A stretch of 53,530 bases of DNA, taken from assembly GCA_028285305.1 (NCBI GenBank), contig JANQPV010000043.1:1-53530 (forward strand). Direction: 5' to 3'. This DNA is from Alphaproteobacteria bacterium (GTDB taxonomy: Bacteria; Pseudomonadota; Alphaproteobacteria; SMXP01). Both the position numbers and the translations under genes were made by a program. This document shows, one piece after another, positions 41,988 through 51,147 of the stretch. Position 1 is the first letter of the stretch. Every line of letters begins with the position of its first letter. The notes beneath the pieces are model-generated. The model saw nothing but the letters and a program-made list of their open reading frames with translations. It was not told the origin of the DNA and ran no database searches.

Positions 41988-43462
41988 TCGACGCTCAAAC
42001 AGCTTTTTTGGCAGCATTTATAATTCCAGCAATCGGGGCGGTCCTTATCGCGCTGACCGGTAAGTCCCCTAATCTTCGTGAGACGGTAACGCTGATCACG
42101 GCCATTATTCTCTTTGCTGATATTCTGATCGTGTTCCATGGCTATCTCGCCGGCGACGTCAGTGAGATCATTGTTCTCGAGATCATTCCGTCCATCCCCA
42201 TCGCGTTTGAGATAGAGCCCCTTGGTATGATCTTCGCCACCCTCGCCAGCGGCTTATGGATCCTCAATTCGATTTACTCCATCGGCTATATGCGCGGGAA
42301 CAATGAGGAAAACCAGACCAGGTTCTATGTTTGTTTTGCGATTGCCATCGGCAGTACGGTGGCAATTGCGTTCGCGGCCAATATGTTCACACTGTTTGTT
42401 TTCTACGAAGTGCTGACGCTTTCGACCTATCCGCTGGTTGCCCACAAAGAGACGGAAGAGGCGCGTCGGGGCGCGCGTGTCTACTTTGGCATATTGATCT
42501 CCACTTCGATTGGATTCCTATTGGTCGCGGTAGTCTGGACGTGGATCGTTTCCGGCACCCTCGATTTTGAATTGCGCGGGATCCTCAGTGGCAAAATCGA
42601 TGAGCCGCTGCTGCCACTCCTTTTGGCGCTTTACATGTTCGGCATCGGCAAGGCGGCATTGATGCCGTTTCACCGATGGTTGCCCAATGCCATGGTGGCT
42701 CCAACCCCTGTCAGTGCGCTCTTACATGCGGTCGCCGTCGTTAAGGCCGGCGTATTCACAGTCCTCAAAGTCACTGTTTACATCTTTGGCGTTGATTTCT
42801 TGAGTACAACGGGTGCATCCCAGTGGCTCATGTGGTTGGCTGCCTTTACCATTCTCGCATCCTCCCTGATTGCGATGACAAAGGACAATCTGAAAGCGAG
42901 GCTCGCTTATTCCACCATAAGCCAGCTTTCCTACATCACGCTCGGAGCCGCGCTCGCCACGTCCATGGGGATTATTGGTGGGGCGCTGCATATTGTGATG
43001 CACGCGTTTGGGAAGATTACCCTCTTCATGTGCGCTGGCGCCATTTACGTGGCTCATCACAAGACGGAAATCAGCGACATGAAGGGATTGGGCCGCGTGA
43101 TGCCGTGGACGTTCGGTGCTTTCTTAGTGGGTGCGCTGAGTATCATCGGATTGCCCCCGTTAGGAGGAGCATGGAGCAAGTTCGCCCTTATGATCGCGGC
43201 GGCCGATACGGGTCAACTGGTTATGATGGGTGTGTTGATGGTGTCATCGGTCTTGAACGTGGCCTATCTCCTGCCGATTGTTTTCAGAGGATTCTTCCAG
43301 CCCCTGCCGGAAGGGGGAGGTGCCACAAGCCTCAATGACGGTAAGCTTCATGAAGCACCGCTCTTTTGCATTATTCCCCCGGTTTTGACGGCATTTGGGT
43401 GTTTGCTTTTGTTCATTTATGCGGACCCGATCCGTATCTTTATCGCCCTCATGTTGGAATAG
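41984..43462 (+). CDS. Second proton-conducting subunit (NuoL/MrpA N-terminal-like)
   Basis: A 492-residue antiporter-like protein with about 14 helices. It has LFVFYEVLTLSTYPLVAHKET, then HRWLPNAMVAPTPVSALLHAVAVVKAG, a motif nearer to NuoL/MrpA than to MrpD, and ARLAYSTISQLSYI. It could stand for the N-terminal half of a split MrpA. GTG start inside the previous gene. Assignment among the L/M/N types is by eye. Confidence 0.85.
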   Translation: MIDAQTAFLAAFIIPAIGAVLIALTGKSPNLRETVTLITAIILFADILIVFHGYLAGDVSEIIVLEIIPSIPIAFEIEPLGMIFATLASGLWILNSIYSIGYMRGNNEENQTRFYVCFAIAIGSTVAIAFAANMFTLFVFYEVLTLSTYPLVAHKETEEARRGARVYFGILISTSIGFLLVAVVWTWIVSGTLDFELRGILSGKIDEPLLPLLLALYMFGIGKAALMPFHRWLPNAMVAPTPVSALLHAVAVVKAGVFTVLKVTVYIFGVDFLSTTGASQWLMWLAAFTILASSLIAMTKDNLKARLAYSTISQLSYITLGAALATSMGIIGGALHIVMHAFGKITLFMCAGAIYVAHHKTEISDMKGLGRVMPWTFGAFLVGALSIIGLPPLGGAWSKFALMIAAADTGQLVMMGVLMVSSVLNVAYLLPIVFRGFFQPLPEGGGATSLNDGKLHEAPLFCIIPPVLTAFGCLLLFIYADPIRIFIALMLE

Positions 43463-43482
43463 CTAGCAAACGGAATTGGATA

Positions 43483-43746
43483 ATGTCAGAGCACGGACCA
43501 AAAGATGACGTTAAGGGGATTTTCGATAATCCGAGAAACGTCAATTTGTTGAAGTATTCTCTTTATGCTTCGTGCCTTCTTGTTGCTATTGCTGACTTTT
43601 TTGTCGACGGCCATCCGTATTTCGACATCGAAAAGTTTCCCGTGTTTTACGGTCTTTACGGCGGGATCATGTGTGCGGCGTTGGTGATTGCTGCCAAATG
43701 GATGCGGATCATTGTGATGCGGGATGAGGATTACTATGACCGTTGA
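43483..43746 (+). CDS. Small membrane protein inside the antiporter operon
   Basis: An 87-residue protein with two membrane helices (about 25-40 and 50-70) and a polar N-terminus. I do not recognise it. It lies 20 bases after the second D-type gene and overlaps the third by 11 bases, so it is almost certainly expressed with them. It could be an accessory or assembly subunit. Confidence 0.75.
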   Translation: MSEHGPKDDVKGIFDNPRNVNLLKYSLYASCLLVAIADFFVDGHPYFDIEKFPVFYGLYGGIMCAALVIAAKWMRIIVMRDEDYYDR

Positions 43747-45445
43747 TTTGCCATTCGGCACGGTTCCCCCCGTACTCCTGTTTTTGCTGGGTGGCCTTCT
43801 CATCGCCGTGACGCCGAATGCGTTCTTGCGACGGCTAATTCTGGTTGTGGTTCCCGTTTATGGCTTGGTGCAGCTTTTTGCGCTCCCCATGGGGTCGAGT
43901 CTTGAATTTGATTTCTTTGGTGAAACCCTGACCCTGTTAAGGGTCGACAAGACCTCTATTATCTTTGCAACGATCTTTCATCTGGCAGCCGTGCTGGCGG
44001 CAGTTTATGGCTGGGCCAACCTCGATCGGATGCAACAGTCGGTGGCGCTTCTCTACCCGGGATCGGCGATTGGTGCAGTCTTCGCCGGAGATCTGATCAC
44101 GCTCTTTGTGTTTTGGGAGATGGCGGCCGTCACGTCGGTGTTTTTGATTTTGGCCGGCAGTACGGTGCGAGCCTCCAAAGCGGCTATTCGCTACCTCGTG
44201 ATCCAAGTGGGATCGGGCGTTTTGCTGCTGTTTGGTGCGATTTTGTATTTCCAAGAAACTGGATCCATTGCCTTTGAGAAGATGGAATTGGGCAGTATCG
44301 CGACCATCGCAATTTTTCTCGCATTTGGGATCAAGAGCGCCTTTCCGTTGCTGCACAACTGGCTTCAAGATTCATATCCGGAGTCTACGATCACCGGCAC
44401 ACTGATCCTGTCGATCTTCACAACGAAGATGGCGGTCTATGCCCTGTTTCGGGGCTTTCCCGGTGAGCAGTTGCTCATTTGGATCGGCGCCGTCATGACG
44501 TGTTTCCCGGTGTTCTTTGCGGTGATCGAAAATGATCTGCGCCGGGTCCTCTGCTACAGCTTAAACAATCAGGTGGGATTCATGGTGGTCGGCATTGGCA
44601 TCGGAACGCCGCTGGCTCTCAACGGCACCGCTTCCTACGTCTTTTGTAACATCATTTTCGAAGGCTTGTTGTTCATGAGCATGGGAGCCGTCCTATTGCG
44701 CACGGGCACGGTCAAAGGCTCGGAACTGGGAGGCCTCTATAAGACCATGCCACTGACCACGTTCTACTGCATCATTGGTGCGGCGAGCATTTCGGCCTTT
44801 CCCTTGTTTGCTGGCTTTGTCTCCAAGGGAATGATCATTGATGGCTTGGCCAAAGAACACATGCTCATTCCATGGCTGATGCTGGTATTCGCAGCCGCGG
44901 GTGTATTTCACCACTCGGGAATCAAGATTCCCTACTTTGCCTTTTTTGCTCACGACAGTGGAAGGCGGGTGAAAGATGCCCCGCTAAGTATGCAAATCGC
45001 AATGGCGCTCTCGGCGATCTTGTGTGTCGCCATCGGCACTTTTCCAGATCCGCTTTATGCGCTCTTGCCGTATCCCGTGGACTACGTCCCTTACACTGCG
45101 CCCCATGTCTTACATCAACTTCAGCTGCTGCTCTTTTCAGCACTTGCTTTTACTTTACTAACGATTTCAGGCATTTATCCCCCTGAGTTGAGATCGACAA
45201 ACTTGGATTTCGATTGGTTCTATCGCAAACCGGGCGCCGCTTTGGTGAGAGGTGTGGTCACCGGGATTGCCGCAATAAATGGGGCCATGACAAATTTTGT
45301 AGGTAGACGGATAGAAGGCGCATTACGGAGCTTGTATGCGCTCCATGGACCGGAGGGTCGCTTGGCGCGGACTTGGCCTTCAGGTTTTATGGCCATGTGG
45401 ATCGCGATTCTGTTGACGCTGGCCCTGCTTGTGAACTATCTATAA
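43736..45445 (+). CDS. Third proton-conducting subunit (MrpD/NuoM-like)
   Basis: A 569-residue antiporter-like protein, longer than the other two by a C-terminal extension with a lateral helix and a final membrane helix. Marks are LFVFWEMAAVTSVFLILAGS, IKSAFPLLHNWLQDSYPEST and RRVLCYSLNNQVGFMV. The centre lysine and glutamate of the proton path are kept. It ends the operon; no clear terminator follows. Confidence 0.86.
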   Translation: MTVDLPFGTVPPVLLFLLGGLLIAVTPNAFLRRLILVVVPVYGLVQLFALPMGSSLEFDFFGETLTLLRVDKTSIIFATIFHLAAVLAAVYGWANLDRMQQSVALLYPGSAIGAVFAGDLITLFVFWEMAAVTSVFLILAGSTVRASKAAIRYLVIQVGSGVLLLFGAILYFQETGSIAFEKMELGSIATIAIFLAFGIKSAFPLLHNWLQDSYPESTITGTLILSIFTTKMAVYALFRGFPGEQLLIWIGAVMTCFPVFFAVIENDLRRVLCYSLNNQVGFMVVGIGIGTPLALNGTASYVFCNIIFEGLLFMSMGAVLLRTGTVKGSELGGLYKTMPLTTFYCIIGAASISAFPLFAGFVSKGMIIDGLAKEHMLIPWLMLVFAAAGVFHHSGIKIPYFAFFAHDSGRRVKDAPLSMQIAMALSAILCVAIGTFPDPLYALLPYPVDYVPYTAPHVLHQLQLLLFSALAFTLLTISGIYPPELRSTNLDFDWFYRKPGAALVRGVVTGIAAINGAMTNFVGRRIEGALRSLYALHGPEGRLARTWPSGFMAMWIAILLTLALLVNYL

Positions 45446-45540
45446 AAATCGGGTCTTGGTTCTGTAGATCTTTTTCCACCTAACTACCTTCAGTGTGTGA
45501 CGTAATACTGCATACGCTATTGGTGTGCTTTTTGGCTGCA

Positions 45541-45578
45541 AGTATTCGTGGAAATACTGTAATATACTTGCATGTATA
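45541..45578 (+). promoter_or_regulatory. Two AT-rich palindromes upstream of mucR homologue
   Basis: AGTATT (45541-45546) with AATACT (45553-45558), and TATAC (45563-45567) with GTATA (45574-45578), lie 70-110 bases before the start. Ros/MucR proteins bind degenerate AT-rich sites and often control their own gene, so self-regulation is likely. Confidence 0.45.
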
Positions 45579-45648
45579 AGGTGATTGATTTACTTTCTCC
45601 ATTCGCCTGGTGCGGGAAGTGGACGACAATAAAGCAAGGGAGCGGGTA

Positions 45649-46089
45649 ATGGAAAACAAGGCGGAACTCATTGATATGACCACGGAAATAATATCCGCCT
45701 ATGTGTGCAACAATTCCGTTGAAAGAGCCGAACTTCCTGGTTTGATTACGGACATTTATGCGACATTGTCGAGTCTAGGTGAGCACGAACTCAACGGCTT
45801 CAAAATGGGTGACGCTAAGCCTGCGATTGATGTGGATGAGTCGGTCACAGATGACTTTATCATTTGCTTGGAGGACGGTCGGCCTTTCAAGTCTCTTAAA
45901 CGGCATCTTAAGGCCCGGTTCAATATGACTCCCGACGAGTATCGGCGCAAATGGGGGCTGCCGAAGGATTATCCCATGGTTGCACCCAACTATGCGCAGA
46001 TGCGCTCAAACTTGGCCAAACAAATGGGCCTTGGACAAAAGCGCAAAGAAGTCACTCCAACAAAAAAGAAAAAGCGGCCAAAGTCCTAG
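45649..46089 (+). CDS. MucR/Ros family transcriptional regulator, zinc-site variant
   Basis: A 146-residue MucR homologue. The domain VTDDFIICLEDGRPFKSLKRHL, TPDEYRRKWGLP and YPMVAPNYAQMRSNLAKQMGLG is clear. Of the four zinc ligands of Ros, only C73 and H86 remain; the second Cys is D76 and the last His is F91. Zinc-free Ros homologues are known in Mesorhizobium, so the protein may still bind DNA. The ATG at 45649 follows AAGGGAG. The basic C-terminus is Lys-rich. Confidence 0.88.
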   Translation: MENKAELIDMTTEIISAYVCNNSVERAELPGLITDIYATLSSLGEHELNGFKMGDAKPAIDVDESVTDDFIICLEDGRPFKSLKRHLKARFNMTPDEYRRKWGLPKDYPMVAPNYAQMRSNLAKQMGLGQKRKEVTPTKKKKRPKS

Positions 46090-46186
46090 GCGCTTGCCTC
46101 AGCTTGACGAGGTAACACCTCATTTGCGTTCTTGCCTATGCCTGCTAGTCTTTGGGCGTTGATTCGAAGAGCTGCAGAGTGTTGCC

Positions 46187-46687
46187 ATGACCGTTACGCG
46201 TGCTGATCTTAGGTTTCGCCGACAGTTGGTGGTTCCGGCCCAACGGGAAATATACGATTATTGGGTTGCAAGGCGAGGCCGCCGTTTGATGCCTCGGCGA
46301 TCCAACATTCATCCGCGCGGCTTTGTTCGTCATCTGAGCAGCGTCAGCCTTATTGAAGTCGAACGGCGTACTCTCAGGTTTCGCATTCGCGTTGCGGGGA
46401 CACATTTGCGGGAGATTTACGGCAAGGAGCTGACGGGAAAGTATGTCGATGAGCTGCCGGCTCTGGATGAAGCGCCGTATCGGGAGATGCTTGAACGGCC
46501 CCGGCCGATGCATGGTGTGGTCCCGGTGACAACCTACAACGGGACTGAGCTCATTCAGTTTTGGCTCAAACTCCCACTGTCTGAGAATGGCCGGGGAGTC
46601 CGCAAAATCCTATGTTTCGATGCCTATCTAAGGGCCGCAAAAGCATTGGCTTTGACCAAAGAGTATCGGACGGCGCTCGCGTCTTAG
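46187..46687 (+). CDS. PAS_5 (DUF1488-type PAS) domain protein
   Basis: A 166-residue protein made almost only of a PAS_5 fold: IYDYWVARRGRRLMPRRSNIHP, the core LIEVERRTLRFRIRVAGTHL and GKELTGKYVDEL are family marks of alphaproteobacteria. No output domain is attached, and the ligand is unknown. It lies 97 bases after the MucR homologue and converges on the CadC-like gene. Confidence 0.82.
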   Translation: MTVTRADLRFRRQLVVPAQREIYDYWVARRGRRLMPRRSNIHPRGFVRHLSSVSLIEVERRTLRFRIRVAGTHLREIYGKELTGKYVDELPALDEAPYREMLERPRPMHGVVPVTTYNGTELIQFWLKLPLSENGRGVRKILCFDAYLRAAKALALTKEYRTALAS

Positions 46688-46696
46688 GCATGGTTT

Positions 46697-48214
46697 TCAG
46701 TGCCTGACCTTTTGAATTCCTTCCATAATGTGGGCTTTGTCTGCCGATGCGGTGTTCCACTTGTCCAACTCGTCTGATGCATCGAAATCTGGTTTGAGCG
46801 CAACGACTTGCGCGAGCGATGCGGCGCCCTCAGGGTGGCCAAGCTGGCCCTGAACGGCTGCCTTGAGCAAATGGGTCCAGTAGAAATGGGGCATGCCGAT
46901 CCGCTCGACATCTGAAAGGGCTGCTTCGTAGTTCTTTTGATCGTAGTGATACCGCGCAAAGGTGAAGAAGTACCAGCCGGGATGTAAGGGGTTCAGGGCT
47001 TGGGCCCGTTTTGCCAGCTCGACGCCTTTTTCAAACTCCCCCATAAATGCCAGGTAGTGTCCAACGTCCGCCAAGGTCTCAGGGTCATTGGGATTGAGAC
47101 TGATGGCCCGTTCTGCTTCGGCGTAGAATTGATCGGTTTCTTTTCGAAAGAAGTGAGCAATGGCGAGCCAACATCGGGCGTATGCGTTAAGGGGGTCCAG
47201 GGACACCGCTTTGTCTGCGGCGATCAGTGCTCTTCCCACAGGATCCGGCTGAGGATTGAAATCGAAGCGGTGCTCGGCAAGATAGACGTTGGCGAGCAAA
47301 GCGTGGGCATCCGCGTTTGTGGGGTCCAGGTTTGTTGCTTTTTCAAGGAGATCTCTCGCCTCGGCATGAAATTCATCTGTGAGAAGGGACGTGAAGCGCC
47401 GAGCCCGAAGGACGCAATCATAAGCGCCAAGTTCCGATGCGCTCTTCTTCATGGCTTGCCGCAGAGCCGCTTCTTGGACGCTCGCGCCCAATGTCGCAGC
47501 GATTGTGCGGGTGACTTCGTCTTGGACGGAAAAGATATCCTCCATATTTCGATCGTAGCTGTCGGCCCACTGATGAAAACCGGTTGCCGCATCTATCAAC
47601 TGCGCCGTAATCCGAACGCGTTCTCCCGCTCGTCTCACGCTGCCTTCAACGATGTAGGTTGCGCCAAGTTCATTGGCGAGATCAGAAAGCGCGATCTGGC
47701 GCCCTTTGAAGTGAAACGTGGATGTGCGCGCAATGACCTGCAAATCGCGAAAGCGAGATAGATTGGTGATGATGTCTTCCGTTAATCCGTCGGCGAAATA
47801 TTCCTCGCTCTCGGCGCTCATATTGTCGAACGGGAGAACGGCGACCACCGGCTTTTGTGCGGGAGGTAGAATTGGCGCCGTGGCGCTCGGCGTGTCTTCG
47901 TCGCCGGAATTGCTCAGTTCGCTCACAAAGCGAAAGCCGTGCCCTTGAATTGTTTTAATGAAGGCCTGTTTCTTTCCGTCGTCCCCCAGCGCCTTGCGCA
48001 AGGACTTGATCCGGCTGGAGATGGCCGAGTCTGACACGAAGCGGCCGTCCCAAATCTGCTCTACGATCTGCTCGCGGGAAACGACCTTCGAGCGGTTCTC
48101 AACCAGAAGAACGAGTAACGCAAATACTTGCGGTTCCAGAGCAATAACGCCGTCTGCGTTTCTCAGTTCGACCTTATCCGTGTCGAGCTCGAATCCGGAG
48201 AATGAATAGTTCAT
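46697..48214 (-). CDS. CadC-like winged-helix regulator with TolB-like and TPR region
   Basis: A 505-residue protein. Residues 1-100 are an OmpR/CadC-type winged helix (FALLVLLVENRSKVVSREQI, RIKSLRKALGDD). About 120-240 is the TolB-like domain (VVAVLPFDNMS, FADGLTEDIITNLSR, YIVEGSVRR) known from class III adenylate-cyclase-linked proteins. The rest is TPR repeats. No membrane helix is seen between, unlike true CadC. The ATG at 48214 has AAGGGG 5 bases upstream. Confidence 0.9.
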   Translation of the reverse strand: MNYSFSGFELDTDKVELRNADGVIALEPQVFALLVLLVENRSKVVSREQIVEQIWDGRFVSDSAISSRIKSLRKALGDDGKKQAFIKTIQGHGFRFVSELSNSGDEDTPSATAPILPPAQKPVVAVLPFDNMSAESEEYFADGLTEDIITNLSRFRDLQVIARTSTFHFKGRQIALSDLANELGATYIVEGSVRRAGERVRITAQLIDAATGFHQWADSYDRNMEDIFSVQDEVTRTIAATLGASVQEAALRQAMKKSASELGAYDCVLRARRFTSLLTDEFHAEARDLLEKATNLDPTNADAHALLANVYLAEHRFDFNPQPDPVGRALIAADKAVSLDPLNAYARCWLAIAHFFRKETDQFYAEAERAISLNPNDPETLADVGHYLAFMGEFEKGVELAKRAQALNPLHPGWYFFTFARYHYDQKNYEAALSDVERIGMPHFYWTHLLKAAVQGQLGHPEGAASLAQVVALKPDFDASDELDKWNTASADKAHIMEGIQKVRH

Positions 48215-48357
48215 GGGTCCCCTTATAATTTGCCTCTCCAAAATCTCCTAGCATTCTCCAAAAACTCTTCATTTCGTCTTCAAGCGTGCGGTCGGGAAAA
48301 GGCCTACATCAGGACCACGGCGGATGCATCAGCCGCCCCGCAACAAGGAGAAAGAAA

Positions 48358-48579
48358 ATGCCACTTGTCACAATCGATGTTATCAAAGACGTGTTCACCA
48401 CCGAGCAAAAGCAAGACCTTATCGAGAACGTTACCGAAGCCATGATCAAGGTCGAAGGCGAAGCCATGCGCCAGGTCACTTGGGTCCGCATCAATGAAGT
48501 GGAGCAGGGCGACTGGGCCATTGGCGGCAAAATGCTGAACGCAAAAGCCGTCCATGATATGGCTACCGCAGCCAGTTAG
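48358..48579 (+). CDS. 4-oxalocrotonate tautomerase family protein
   Basis: A 73-residue tautomerase with the catalytic Pro directly after the start Met (MPLVTIDV). The length and beta-alpha-beta build fit the small subunit type. The substrate is unknown; family members isomerise keto-enol acids. The ATG has an AAGGAGA site. The gene is divergent from the CadC-like regulator, which may control it. A stem-loop follows. Confidence 0.88.
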   Translation: MPLVTIDVIKDVFTTEQKQDLIENVTEAMIKVEGEAMRQVTWVRINEVEQGDWAIGGKMLNAKAVHDMATAAS

Positions 48580-48588
48580 CAGCTGCAC

Positions 48589-48633
48589 GCGGGCGGTGCC
48601 TCTGAATTTTTTTTGGGCATCGCCCGCTTGTTT
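48589..48633 (+). terminator. Probable terminator after tautomerase gene
   Basis: GCGGGCGGTGCC and GGCATCGCCCGC form a 12-bp stem with one G-T pair around a 15-base loop that includes eight T residues; TTGTTT follows. It separates the tautomerase from the GFA gene. Confidence 0.7.
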
Positions 48634-48646
48634 CAGTGAAGGAAAA

Positions 48647-49132
48647 ATGTTCGTGGTCGATTCTGTTGACGCCGAAGGCGGTTGTGTGTGCGGAGCGGTT
48701 CGGTACCGGCTCCTCAACACACCGATGATTGTCCATTGCTGTCATTGTACCTGGTGCCAGCGGGAAACCGGGTCGGCATTTGCGATCAATGCTCTTATGG
48801 AAGCTAGCCAAGTCTTATCGTTGCAGGGTGACGTGGAGAGAACTCAGATTCCGTCTGCGAGCGGACAAGGTCAGATCATGTCGCGATGCACCGCGTGCGG
48901 GACCACGCTTTGGAGCAACTACTCGGCGGCCGGCGACAAAGTCCACTTTATCAGAACCGGCACACTGGACGATCCGGCCCAGTTCCCGCCCGGCATTCAT
49001 ATCTTCACGTCATCCAAACAGTCCTGGGTTAACTTGCCAACAGATGTTCCGGCAGCGGAGGAGTATTATCGGCGGTCGGTCATCTGGAAGAAAGAGGATG
49101 TGGTGCGGTATAAGGCGGCTCTCGCGTTGTAA
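48647..49132 (+). CDS. GFA family zinc protein (second copy)
   Basis: A 161-residue GFA-fold protein with GGCVCGAVRYRL, the CCHCTWCQRETGS zinc and substrate region, and CTACGTTLW. It is longer than the GFA protein at 12610 and not its recent duplicate. The function beyond zinc binding is open. The ATG at 48647 has an AAGGAA site. It converges on ggt with a 6-base gap. Confidence 0.86.
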   Translation: MFVVDSVDAEGGCVCGAVRYRLLNTPMIVHCCHCTWCQRETGSAFAINALMEASQVLSLQGDVERTQIPSASGQGQIMSRCTACGTTLWSNYSAAGDKVHFIRTGTLDDPAQFPPGIHIFTSSKQSWVNLPTDVPAAEEYYRRSVIWKKEDVVRYKAALAL

Positions 49133-49138
49133 GAGCTA

Positions 49139-50839
49139 TCAATAACCAATCGCGGCCCCGTCTTTGCGCATTTCCGTTGCGCCGGTGTAGACGCCGGTCT
49201 GCGGGTCGCGCCAAATGGCTTGATAGCCCCCAAACATGACCCCCTCTTCGATCACCTTAACATTGTGGCCCATTTTTTCGAGACGTTCGAGGGACGCGTG
49301 AGGGATGCCTGGTTCCACAAAAAGCGTGCCGAGAGGGTCTTGGTTGACACTCGTGGGCTGCTTGCCGCCCTCATGGAAGAGGCGCGCTGCATCGCCGGCT
49401 TCTTGTAAATTCATTCCGTAGTCCAAGAGGTTTATCAGGACTTGCATATGGCCCTGGGGCTGGAACGAACCACCCATAACGCCGAAACTCATGAGTGGCG
49501 TTCCATCCTTCATCAAGAACGCGGGAATGATGGTTTGGAACGGCCGTTTGCCGGGGGCGTAACAATTGGGATGATCCGGGTCGAGCGAAAAAAGATTGCC
49601 GCGATTCTGAAACATGAAACCGAGCCCATCCGGTACGAGACCTGAGCCCATTCCCAGAAAATTGGACTGGATGAGAGAGACCATCATGCCGTCTTTGTCC
49701 GCCACCGTCAGGTAAGTCGTGTCGCCGCGTCGTTCGGCGGCGGGAAGTCCTGGTGAGGGGGAGGGGTTGGCTCTGCCGTGATCGATAAGAGCGAAGCGTT
49801 CTTGTCCGTAGGCGTCGGAAAGCAGCCAGTCGGTTGGCATATCGTAGAAGTCCGGATCTGTGTAGTATGTCGCGAGGTCCTCAAAGGCGAGCCGTTTGGT
49901 TTCGGTGATGAAATGGAGGACTTTAGCGCTGCCCCTCGACCATTGGGTAAGGTCTACTTTCTTTAGAATGTTGGCCATCTGTAACGCGGCAAAGCCTTGC
50001 CCATTCGGCGGGAGTTCGAAGAGGTCGTAGCCGTTGTAAGTCACGGACCTTGGTTCGACCCATTCGCTTTTATGGGAGGCGAAGTCCTCATAGCGGAGAT
50101 CACCGCCAATGCGCTGCATATAGGCATCCATGGTGCGGGCGATCTCGCCCTCATAAAAGGCTGAGCGCCCCCCGTCTGCAATCTGGCGATAAGTACGGGC
50201 GAGATCAGGGTTTCTGAAAATCGATCCTTTTTTGGGTGATCCGGCTTTGAAGTAGGTGGTGCGGGCATTCTCGAACTCCTCGATACGGCTCGCGTAAGCC
50301 TCGAAGCCTTTCAAACAGAGATCGAACGTGTGGGCGATGATGGGCGTCACCGGAAAGCCGCTCTCGGCATAGTCGATCGCCGGAACCAAAAGCGTCTGTA
50401 TGGGGAGGTTGCCGAACTTTTCGTGCAAATTGAACCACCCGTCGACCGCGCCCGGAACGGAGACGGAGAGGTGACCAAAAATGGGAATCGCCTTGCCGCC
50501 GCAATTCTCTGCCATCTGTTCAAACGTTCGGCCGCTCGGGCTGCGACCGGAGGCGTTTAGGCCATGGAGTTTTTTGCTTGCTGGATCCCACACAATCGCA
50601 AAGAGGTCGCCGCCGATGCCGCAGCCAGTGGGCTCCATTAGCCCAAGTGCTGCGTTGGCGGCGATAGCGCCGTCCACGGCGCTTCCGCCAGCCTTTAAGA
50701 TATCAATGGCAATCCGGCTGGCGAGCGGATGTGCGGTGGCCGCCATGCCGTTTTGGCCATAGACCGGGCTTCGGGACCAGGGCGCACCGTCGGCTCGGCC
50801 GCCGGCGGATATGTCTGAGTAGTCGGGTTTTGTGCTCAT
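49139..50839 (-). CDS. ggt: Gamma-glutamyltransferase family protein
   Basis: A 566-residue Ntn-hydrolase precursor. The large domain starts with GQNGMAATAHPLAS and GCGIGGDLF. The self-cleavage site is RGDTTYLT, with T374 as likely N-terminal nucleophile, where the classical enzyme has TTHYS. GSGLVPDGLGFMFQNRG and FGVMGGSFQPQGH are small-subunit marks. There is no signal peptide, unlike E. coli periplasmic GGT, so a cytoplasmic enzyme acting on another gamma-glutamyl or acyl substrate is possible. Confidence 0.9.
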   Translation of the reverse strand: MSTKPDYSDISAGGRADGAPWSRSPVYGQNGMAATAHPLASRIAIDILKAGGSAVDGAIAANAALGLMEPTGCGIGGDLFAIVWDPASKKLHGLNASGRSPSGRTFEQMAENCGGKAIPIFGHLSVSVPGAVDGWFNLHEKFGNLPIQTLLVPAIDYAESGFPVTPIIAHTFDLCLKGFEAYASRIEEFENARTTYFKAGSPKKGSIFRNPDLARTYRQIADGGRSAFYEGEIARTMDAYMQRIGGDLRYEDFASHKSEWVEPRSVTYNGYDLFELPPNGQGFAALQMANILKKVDLTQWSRGSAKVLHFITETKRLAFEDLATYYTDPDFYDMPTDWLLSDAYGQERFALIDHGRANPSPSPGLPAAERRGDTTYLTVADKDGMMVSLIQSNFLGMGSGLVPDGLGFMFQNRGNLFSLDPDHPNCYAPGKRPFQTIIPAFLMKDGTPLMSFGVMGGSFQPQGHMQVLINLLDYGMNLQEAGDAARLFHEGGKQPTSVNQDPLGTLFVEPGIPHASLERLEKMGHNVKVIEEGVMFGGYQAIWRDPQTGVYTGATEMRKDGAAIGY

Positions 50840-51147
50840 CAGCGAAAGGTATCGATCTCCAACGCCGATGCAAGTCAGCTGTTATGGTCGACCAAGCGAT
50901 TGCTTGTTGGGCTGTTTTCCACGTTGTGAATAACCACTCCGTTAGTCGCATCGTAATATCGGAGATCGGCCCAAAAGAGAAATAGCCTTCCGAAAGTTCA
51001 GTCTTGTGACGGTAGCTGCCATAACACTGAAAAATGCTAAGTGTCACATTTGCTGGTGTGCCATAAAAACCTAAACATCAATGGTGTCGATGTTTAGAAC
51101 AGTGGATAACAGCCTTATCCAACTCCAAATGACCGAGTTTTGAGTCG
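50840..51147. other. AT-rich intergenic region with two palindromes
   Basis: No gene is supported in these 308 bases. CTAAACATC (51071-51079) and GATGTTTAG (51089-51097) form a perfect 9-base inverted repeat, and GGATAA (51104-51109) with TTATCC (51115-51120) another. Both lie within 80 bases of the next start and look like operators or a promoter-proximal hairpin. Confidence 0.6.

Noticed and set aside
47000-47761. 253-codon plus-strand frame opposite the CadC-like regulator
   Set aside because: It is the antisense shadow of a gene with clear winged-helix, TolB-like and TPR regions.
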